64,000 nt of DNA from Micractinium sp. NFX-FRZ (taxonomy: Eukaryota > Chlorophyta > Trebouxiophyceae > Chlorellales > Chlorellaceae): the NCBI GenBank assembly GCA_029339195.1, contig JAPTJF010000021.1, positions 218,988-282,987 on the forward strand, given 5' to 3'. The notes beneath the pieces were generated by a model. That model searched no databases and was not told where the DNA came from. It saw nothing but the letters and a program-made list of their open reading frames with translations. The position numbers were made by a program, and so were the translations under genes. Below, piece after piece: positions 56,357-64,000 of the stretch. Within the stretch, counting starts at the first letter, position 1. Each line of letters opens with the position of its first letter.

Positions 56357-56722
56357 GGCGCCCGGCGGTGACTGGGGGTGCCTGCTGGGTTGCCTCCTGG
56401 AAGAAGGCTGCTGCCGCCTGCTGCACGCGAGCGCTGTGCCAGAGAGGTGCGGAGAGGCGCTGCCAGCTCGGGCCGGGCGGGTGCCTGTGCGGGTTTAGAA
56501 GAGAGAAGCGGAGGCAGGCAGGCAAAGGGTAAAGCGGCAAGGGTGATGAGCAGAGCTGCAAGGAGACGGGCTTATGATTCTGCGATGTGCAACGAGGCAC
56601 TGAATCCCCAGGCAGCCGAGCCGAGCCGAGGCACAGCCTTCGAGGCATCTCAGCACGCGACGCAGGGCACGCCTTCCGGCAGTCTCCTGTCGTGAAGCCA
56701 TGCGACCAGGTCGTCAAGCGCC
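56357..56722. promoter_or_regulatory. Shared 5' region of coiled-coil gene (-) and ataxin-3 (+)
   Basis: 366 bp between divergent start codons; bidirectional promoter inferred from spacing. Confidence 0.45.
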
Positions 56723-59700
56723 ATGGAACTGGACAGAGAGGACAACTGGAACTTGCTGTACCATGAGTCGCAGACCGCCGCTCTCTGTGGGGTGAGCGGC
56801 CCTGCCGAGCTCTGATCAATTGAAGACACGTAGTTTGATGTGCCTCGAGACGCAGCCAGTGTGCGAGCGGTCTCCGTCACCTCCTGTTTGCTCGCGTTGT
56901 TGATCACCTGTCGCCCTGCCGCCGCTTTGTGTGCAGGTGCACGCCGTAAACACTCTTTTGCAAGCCCCACACTTTAGGCGAGTCGACCGGCGCCGGCTGT
57001 CAATTGCTGCCGCCGCCGCCGCCACCACCGCTGCCGTCGGCTGCTTGCCGCCGCTGCGAGCACACACGTGTCAGCCCCGCCTGATGAACTGCCTTCCGCA
57101 GCTGCTGCTGCCACCGCCCCCTTCTCCACTTCCCGCTCTTGCTACTCCCCTTGCAAGCACCCACTCTGTCGCCTGTCGTGTCACCCGCTCACCCGTCGCC
57201 TTGCAGCGAGGTGGAGATGGCGCAGATTGCGGCGGAGCTGGATGCGGCAGAGCGTGCGCTGATGGCGGCGGGGGGCGTCGACAACGAACACTACCTCCAG
57301 TGCGTGCCCGTGCTGCGCTTACCGGCACTGCTGCTTCACCTGCTGCAGGGCGCCGCCTGCCGCCTCGTTGTGCCATCGCTCTGTGCGCGCTCCTGCGCTC
57401 CGGTGCTGAGCAACCAAGCATTTTAGGGCACTACTGTCTCTTAGGCTGCCAGTGCTGCCGATCCGCAACCATCGCTGCTGTGCAAGCGGACGCCATATGG
57501 TGCTCCTGCTCTGCGAGCTCACTGCGCTGTGCCCACCCCTCCCGCAGGTATATGGCAGAGGGCAGCGGGAACGTGGCTGAGAATGGGATGTTCTCCATAC
57601 AGGCAAGCTGTGCAGGAGGGCCTGCTGCGGGCCACTGCTGCTCTTCCGGAGTGCGGGCCCACGCCAGCACTCTACTCATGCGCTGCTGCTGCTGACCTGC
57701 CGTGCCCGCCCCTGCCCTGCTGCTGTTGCCCCGGCATGCTGCTGGACTGCCCCGCTCCCTGCGCCGCCCTCGGCGCCTTCAATCTGCGCCTTCCACATAG
57801 ACTCATTGCCTTATCATGCAAAACACATCCCCACTGTCATCCCCAATCCACCCATCCTGATGCCATCAGGTGCTGGCCAAGGCGCTCGAGGTGTTTGGCC
57901 TCCAGGCGGTGCCGTTCACCAGCCCAGATGCGGCGTCAGCACGCGCCGACCCCACCTCCCAGGAGGCATTCATCTGCAACCTGCAGGTGTGGCAGTGTTG
58001 GCAGCAGGGGCGGTGGCAAGGCCATGTAGTGCGCCGGATGGCGGCAGCAGTGGCAGCGGTGAAACTGGCAGTTGTGCATAGCAGCGGTGTGGCGCGCCGA
58101 TGCTAGCAGTGGCAGCTGCAGGGGTGGCAGGGGCAATGGTGGTGGGATGTGGGGTCTATCTGTTGTGGGGCGACGAGCGGCTGCTCTCCAGTGCACTGAC
58201 CGCAGGCCGCTTGACTTTGCCCGCTGTAGTGTTGTGGGCTGTTGTGCTGCTCGTCTCTGATGTTATAACATCGTGTTCCCCGCCATCTGGCCGCCATCCT
58301 TCTGCTGCCCCCACCACGTGGCCCCCACCACGTGGCCACCATTTCCCAATCACGTAACACCCCACCCCTTCACCCTCCGCCCCGCCCGCCTCGCAGGAGC
58401 ACTGGTTCACCATCCGCCAGCTGCACGGCCAGGTGAGAGCGCTCTGTTTTGTATATGTTTGTTGTGGCAGGCGCCATCACGTGTTGGCACGCGTGTCTGC
58501 AGCCGGGTGTGTGTCAGCGCTATGCTACGGTGCGACCCTCGACCCTGACGCGTCTCTCTATGCATGCCCCCCTGCCTCCCTTACCTCCACCCGCCAGTGG
58601 TGGAACCTCAACTCCATTTACTCGGCACCCGAGCCCCTCTCCGCCTTCTACCTGTCAGCCTACCTGGACTCTCTGAGGGAGCAGGGATACACGGTGGGCT
58701 GGGGCGCAGGGTGGGGAGCGTCGCGGCATGGTAGGCGGCATGCACAGGCGGGCGCAGTTGCGTCATGCCTGGGCTTGTTTATTGCATATGCTGGGACCGC
58801 CGCTCAGCTGCTGCGCCTCTAGCCCCTTCACCCCCTCTTGTTTGCTCCACCTCCTTACACCTTTGGGATACCCCGGATAGATCAACCCTTCAACCCCACT
58901 GCCGCTGCCTCAGATCTTTGTAGTCACGGGGCCGCTGCCCCCCAGCCAGCCGCCCGCCAGCGATGCGGAGCGCGTGGTGCCGGGCCTGGCGGGGCGCTGG
59001 TTCACGCCGGAGGAGGCGCGGGCGGCCACCAAAGTGAGTGACGGCCAGCACGGCTGGTTTGGTGTTGTGGATGGGTGGGGCAGGAGGGGCAGGCTTGTAG
59101 GGATGGATTATTTTTTAACGCCACGGGCGGCTACCAAGGGCGGGCAGCAGTCTTTTCATCGTGTTCATCGGATGGTTGGAGCAGATGATGCGGGGCGTGG
59201 CGGGGCATATTGCCGGTAGCAGAGGCCGAGGTGCAGCATGTGCACGGCGCTGCCGCAGCGGCACCCCAGCCTTACATGCCGCAGCTCTTACAGCTGACCT
59301 CAAACCCCTGTCACCCTCTCTTCCCCTGGTTTTTCAGGAGCGCGAGCAGCTGAAGAACCAGGGCTATGTGCAGGCCGTGGCCCAGGGGGTGCTGGGCCAG
59401 GCGAGCGAGGGGGAGGGGAGGTGGGTGACGCTGCGGCGGCCGGGCGCCAAGCGGGCACTGGAGGAGCAGCAGCAGGGCGAGGAGATGCAGGTGGGTACAC
59501 GGCTTGTATTGTATTGTGTTGATCTGGGTGGGGCAGGTGGCCATGTGATTAGGGGGTTGTCAGGTTGCCAAGCGGGCGCTGGAAGTGGAGGTGCAGGTTT
59601 GTTTGGAAGGAGTGGCGTGGAGTGCACGGCCAGCCAGGTGCTGACCGGGCGCTGGAGGAGCAGCAGGGCGAGGAGATGCAGGTGAATCATATGAGCTCAC

Positions 59701-60821
59701 GTTTTGAGGGGCGGTGTGCGGCAGGTGTGAGATTTTACCGTTTCATGGGGAAGCGAGCGCTGGAGGGGAGCCAGTGCAAGGACGTAGGTGCAGGGCAGGG
59801 TATGGCCCTGGGTCGGGACATTGGTGAAGACAGCAGGCAGTCATGTTGCTGCTTGCAACTCGTGCCTTACCTGCCTGCCTGCCTGCCAGCCTTCCCTTTA
59901 TGCGTTTCTCTGCCTGAGCCAGGGGCGGCGGTCTCGGCCTAGTGCAAGCGCGGGCTGCCAGACTGGCAGACTGTCGACCGCCTGTCCTCACTCGTCTGCC
60001 TTGCTTCTTGAACCCCTTTGCCTGTGCAGGGCGACGACCCCGACCTGGCACGCGCACTGGCCGCCAGCATGGCAGATTCAGACCACCCCGGCCCCAGCGG
60101 CAGCCGCCCACAGAGCCGGAGCGTGTGGGGCGCTGCTGCTCCCATGGCAGGTGCAGCAGGCCTGGCGGATGACGAGGATGCTGACCTGGCAGCTGCCATC
60201 GCTGCCAGCCTGGCAGGCAATTCTGGCAGCAGCCAGCAGCAGCAGCAGCAGCAGCAGGCACAGCAGGCAGAGCAGCAGGGGGGCGCGGCGGCGGCGGCAG
60301 CAGCAGGCGACCAGCCGGACAGCCCGCCGGTCGGCGTCGCAGGTACGGCGCCTGCAGCAGTGGCACCGCAGCATGCGCAGCGTGACGACATTTTTGATGA
60401 CGAGGATCCTGAGCTGGCAGCCGCCATAGCCGCCTCCCTGGAACGGCCTTCTGGTGGGCAGCAAGAGCAGCAGCAGCAGCAGCAGCAGGCAAGCGCGGGC
60501 CAGGCTGAGCAGCAGGTGGCAGCGCAGCCGCCGGCCCTGGAGCTGCCAGAGCTTGCTGGAGAGCCAGAGGCGGGGGCTGCAGGTGCCATTGAGGTGGCGT
60601 TGCGCCTGCCAGGTGGCGGCCGCACCAGCCGGCGGTTCAATGCGGCGGAGGACACAGTGGGGCAGCTGGCAGCGTTTGCGGCACAGCAGGGCGCCGACAT
60701 GGCGGGGTGCCAGCTGGCGGCGCAGTTCCCACGCCGCGTGTTTGGGGACTGGGGCGCCAGCCTGGCAGCCGCTGGCGTGGGCAATAAGGAGCTGGTGACT
60801 GTGGAGCCCAGGCAGGCATGA
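56723..60821 (+). CDS. ATX3: Ataxin-3-type josephin deubiquitinase with UIMs and UBX domain
   Basis: Ten exons: 56723-56791, 56937-56977, 57207-57299, 57548-57602, 57870-57986, 58397-58432, 58598-58693, 58914-59033, 59338-59490, 60030-60821; 523 residues. Josephin domain: YHESQTAALCG/VHAVNTLLQ with catalytic Cys22, EGSGNVAENGMFSIQ, AFICNLQ, catalytic His in EHWFTIRQL, then WWNLNS and IFVVTGPLP. Next are three ubiquitin-interacting motifs (DDPDLARALAASM, DADLAAAIAASL, DPELAAAIAASL) separated by Gln runs, and a C-terminal UBX fold (EVALRLPGGG, FPRRVFGDW). It should trim ubiquitin chains and dock on p97/CDC48 through UBX. Two introns use GC donors (56978, 57603). Intron 9 contains repeated copies of the exon 9 end. 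Confidence 0.92.
59446..59790 (+). repeat. Array of exon-9-end copies inside ataxin-3 intron 9
   Basis: The end of exon 9 (AAGCGGGCACTGGAGGAGCA ... ATGCAG/GTGGGT, end 59490) recurs with ends near 59596, 59681 and 59785 (spacing 106, 85, 104). The second copy (59637-59681) is nearly intact, including the GAGATGCAG/GTGAAT donor. Confidence 0.8.
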
Positions 60822-61191
60822 AGAGAGCTGTCAGCACAGCTGTCAGGCGGTGCGCTGTGTGCATTTTATGACCTCACAACTCAAACTTGCTGCGTGTGCC
60901 GCCATTAAGCAATCTTGTGTTCGAAGATCTGGAGGGCCACCGTGCTGTGCAACAACCCTTAAAAACCAGCAGCGAGGCTGACCGTACCCCACTGACAGAG
61001 TAACAAGGACAGCGCCAGCCCAGGGCCGGGCTGTGCAGTGGACAGTCGCAGCTGGCATTACCACAAATGGGCCTCCTAGGGTAGAGGTGTACATGGAGGC
61101 CAAAAGTGCGGACAAAAGTGAACATCTTTTGCGCGCAACTGCAATGATTGATGAAATGGGTGCCCGCATGGAGGTGCTGAGTTCAGGCTGC
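60822..61191. other. Convergent intergenic region, AT-richer
   Basis: 3' UTRs of ataxin-3 (+) and SurE (-). No polyadenylation motif of the TGTAA type was found; nothing else recognised. Confidence 0.4.
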
Positions 61192-63596
61192 CTAGATGCC
61201 GTTTGCTGCCGCCGCCGCTGCTGCTGCAACTGGGGCCTTGTTGGCTGCCGGTGGGAGCAGCTCTGGTGAGATCCCCGCAGTCTGCACCCCCAGCTCGCCT
61301 GCTGCTGCCATCATGGCTGATGCCAGCGCCTCCAGCGCTGCCTGCTGCATGCGATGCCCCGCCGCCGCTGCCGTGAGGGGCATGTCTGATGCAGGCAGGT
61401 TGTGGGGGGAGGGGAGAGCAGGCAGAGGGTCAGAACCGCGTGGGCGCAGAGCGTGGGCTCCGCTGCTATTTAGGCGTCCCCAACAGGCATGCAAGTGTCC
61501 TGCCGCACTTCGGGTGCCTGCCCAAGCCGCCGCCCACCCTGCTCCCCTTCTCCACCTCTCCCCGCCCCCAGACACCGCCCACCCAGCCGGCCCCCGAGGC
61601 GCACCTGAGCGCAGGCAGATGGGCGTGACTGCCACCCAGCCCTGGCCGACCGCCCAGGAGTCGCAGCCCTCTGACAGGTCGCTGCGCAGGCTGCCCGCCG
61701 CGTTTTTGAACGACCGCAGAGTCACCCCGCCCGCGTGGCCCTCCCGCACGTGTGGGTCTGCCTCCAGCTCCTGCGGCAGCACAGGTGAGAGCAGGGGTGC
61801 GGGAGGATGGGTGGAAGGAGTGCTGGAAGACACTGCGGGATAGAAGTAAAGATATCTCCATGCCGCCAGTGGAAGGTGCGAGAGGGCACGGCGCCAGCCC
61901 CAACGTGGCGGCCCTGCTGCCGCAGCCTCATGCCTCCCCGCAGCAACTGTCGTGCCTTCCACGTCCCAGGCCACCCGAAGCCAAGCAGAAATGTTAGGCC
62001 CACCTGAAAATCTGGGAAGTGGCAGTGCTGCCCCTGCCAGCTGAGGTGGTACCCCCGCACGTCCCCCAGCGCGCCCTTGGGAACATTCACGTTCACCACA
62101 GTCCCTGCCAGCGCCGCCGCCAGGCTGGCGCTGTGCCCGCTCAGCGGCCAGCTGGGCAGCACGCCCAGCACGGCCTTCATCAGAGACAGGGTGTAGGCTG
62201 CCGCTGTGGCGTATTGCTCGGGTGTGCGGGCCAGGTAGTTGTCCAGAGAGACGGCAATGGAGGGGACGTCCTGCAGTGACAAGGAAAGGGCAGGGATGGT
62301 GAGGTTGCAGTGAGGGCAGGGAGGTAGAGTTTGGGCGAGCATGGCGTGTGTACGTTGTGGATTAAGGCACTGTGGGCCCGGAAACATGGTACGCCACTTA
62401 CGCTCCACCGCATGGGCAGCCAGGCACTGGTAACAACGAGTGCAGGCGTAAAAGGCACCACAATACATCACCAAGCACAAACACCCCCTGCCCCGCCCCC
62501 CAGCCCCTGGCATCGCCCCACCTTGCACGCCGCCTCGCGTGCCGCACCCACCGTGCCGCTGTATATCACTGCAGCCAAGGGACAGGTAAGGCGAGATACG
62601 CCGAGGTGCGTTTAGGCGAGCAGGGCAACGTTCATCCGCTGGCATGCTCCAGGGCAGACAGGGAAACACGGAGAGAAGGACGGCCTGGGCAGGCAAAGCC
62701 TCTGATGCCAACAAGCAGGAACGGGCGCCTGGCTGACATGGCCAGGCATGTGCTGTCCTGTTGCACTCCCCCCGTGCTGTCTTAGACAGCCTTCGGACCC
62801 CCTCCCCCTGACTTCACTCACACCCTTCCTCTGCCGTGCCCCTTGGGTCTACTCCACTCCCTGCTCTGGCCCCCTCTGCAACACACGCACCGTGCAGGCC
62901 GCAGTTGTCCCCTCTGTTGATGCCGCTGACCACCAGATTGAAGGCGGGGTTGCGCAGCAGCGGGCCGTACATCGCGATCATCACGCTGTCGGCTGCAGGG
63001 GTGGGTGGGTGGGTGGGTGGCTGGGTGATGGAATGGGTGCGGGGGAGCAGGTGTGGGGTCAACAGGTACACGTCACCTGGGGTGTGGCCAGGCATGAGAG
63101 CGACAGCAAAAGTTGGCCGAGCTTGCGTGCATGGGCGGGTGGGGCAGCGCAGCCTTATGCACGCCCGGCATGAGCGTCCCGGCCCACCTGGCGTGCCATC
63201 CACAGCGTACGCCTCCTCGGCGCCCTCCACAGGGAGCTCCCACGTGTGCAGGTGCTTCCCTATGCTGATGCAGTGGCTCTGAGCAGAGCGCTCCCCGGAG
63301 GGCGCGCTCACGCTGAAGGTGCAGAAGCCATCGGCGTTGAGAGCTGCTGCCAGGGCAGTCAGCCCCGGCGCGGTGATGCCTGTGGCGGCGGCGGAAAGGG
63401 GGCGAGGCGGTGTTGCGCGACCAGGGTTGTGGCGGCGGGAGCGGCGGCGGGAGCATAGCGGCACCACACACTGGCTTGCACGTTGCAACTGATGCATCAA
63501 TCGGTCAGGTCGCTGACACCATTTCCCGGCAGAAGTGGGGCAACGTGAAGGCCCCTCACCGTCGTCATTGGAGACGAGCACCCTTGGCTTTGTCAT
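61192..63596 (-). CDS. SURE: SurE-type survival protein / 5'-nucleotidase
   Basis: Seven minus-strand exons: 63560-63596, 63188-63379, 62891-62992, 62522-62568, 62004-62270, 61605-61770, 61192-61385; 334 residues, all in phase. Starts MTKPRVLVSNDDG, the metal-binding Asp pair of SurE, followed by GITAPGL, SAPSGERSAQSH, FNLVVSGINRGDNCG, VIYSGTVGAAREA, and PSIAVSL, the full set of SurE motifs. SurE enzymes are divalent-metal acid phosphatases on nucleoside monophosphates. The C-terminal extension after the core is Ala-rich. An upstream in-frame ATG near 63675 would add about 26 residues but lacks conservation; the ATG at 63596 is preferred. Confidence 0.9.
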
Positions 63597-63907
63597 GACT
63601 CCAGCAGCTGTTAGGACCAATGGTTGCAAGTCAGGGAGGCTCAATCGGCCGCCTTGGGCTTCCGTCAGCCACATGCACGAAATCCAGCGTGGCAGCAGAA
63701 TTTCTTCCACAAGCGCTTCTTGTTTCTCGCATAGGCACGATTGCAAGTGATCACTTCCACATAACTTGCATCTCTTGGCGCGGGTCTTGCGCTGCGCTCC
63801 GCTGCTTGAACTCAAACCTGGTTTACCTTCTCCTTTGCACCGGCCTTTGCCTGCTACTCCGTTCGGATCTGAGCCGGTGAAAGGGAGCTCCAGGCGCGCC
63901 AGAGGCC
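63597..63907. promoter_or_regulatory. Shared 5' region of SurE (-) and the gene at the window end (+)
   Basis: 311 bp between divergent ATGs; AT-richer than flanks at 63700-63860. Confidence 0.4.
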
Positions 63908-64000
63908 ATGGCAGCGTGCGCCCTGAGCCTGAGCTGCTCTAGCCTGCTGGAGGACAGTGTCTCCTCCCTGCAGGGCCTGGGCCAACAGGGCGACTCACAG
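63908..64000 (+). CDS. N-terminus of an unknown gene, cut by the window end
   Basis: ATG in a favourable context (GGCCATGGCA) opens a frame of 31 codons to the window end: MAACALSLSCSSLLEDSV and onward, Ser/Leu-rich and ending GQQGDSQ. The first 15 residues could begin a transit peptide. No product can be named. The ATG stands head-to-head with SurE, the same arrangement as four other pairs here, which supports a real start. Confidence 0.45.
   Translation, partial: MAACALSLSCSSLLEDSVSSLQGLGQQGDSQ

Noticed and set aside
1..64000. tRNA, rRNA or spliceosomal RNA genes
   Set aside because: No cloverleaf T-loop boxes, rRNA cores or snRNA motifs were recognised on either strand by eye; a covariance-model scan would be decisive.

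Overview
The window looks like nuclear DNA of a unicellular green alga, most likely of the Chlorella clade (Trebouxiophyceae). It is very GC-rich. Nearly every gene is cut by many short introns with GTGAGT/GTGGGT-type donors and TGCAG acceptors. TGTAA-type polyadenylation signals lie behind several stops, and the protein set is plant/algal (YbeY-HAD fusion, AXR1, NECAP, FAM114-like, josephin/UBX ataxin-3). No organellar, bacterial or viral block and no intact transposon was seen. I rebuilt 20 gene models by joining open frames at phase-consistent splice sites. Exon coordinates are given per gene and are predictions, not transcript evidence.

Layout. 1-7.5 kb: C-terminus of a DIL-domain (myosin XI/V tail-like) protein (+), a tiny membrane protein (-), tRNA pseudouridine synthase TruA (-), and a TMEM42-like membrane protein (-) whose 3' end overlaps the open TruA frame. 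7.5-18 kb: an unrecognised protein (-), a YbeY endoribonuclease fused to a Cof-type HAD phosphatase (-), and NECAP (+), a clathrin-coat accessory protein. 18.7-24.6 kb: two tandem TBL/PC-esterase-like type II membrane proteins (-). 25.7-34.4 kb: a 904-aa helical protein ending in a MYND zinc finger (-) and AXR1/NAE1, the regulatory half of the NEDD8 E1 (-). 34.7-46.1 kb: FAM114-like protein (+), small membrane protein (-), and a secreted proteinase-K-type subtilase with I9 prodomain (-). 47.1-56.4 kb: a membrane-anchored OMS1-like methyltransferase (-), an unrecognised probably organellar protein (+), and a coiled-coil membrane protein (-). 56.7-64 kb: ataxin-3 with UIMs and a UBX domain (+), SurE (-), and the first 31 codons of another gene (+).

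The genes are unrelated housekeeping functions rather than a pathway. Two touch ubiquitin-like signalling (AXR1, ataxin-3) and two touch membrane traffic (NECAP, DIL protein). Five or so pairs are head-to-head over 310-550 bp, so shared promoters are likely.

The most unusual signal is in the introns. Many carry decayed tandem copies of the adjoining exon edge together with its splice site, often at 85-120 bp spacing. The clearest arrays are in NECAP intron 3 (four copies) and ataxin-3 intron 9 (three copies). In the coiled-coil gene one such copy appears to have become a 21-nt in-frame microexon. This suggests that tandem duplication across exon-intron borders repeatedly lengthens introns, and sometimes makes exons, in this genome.
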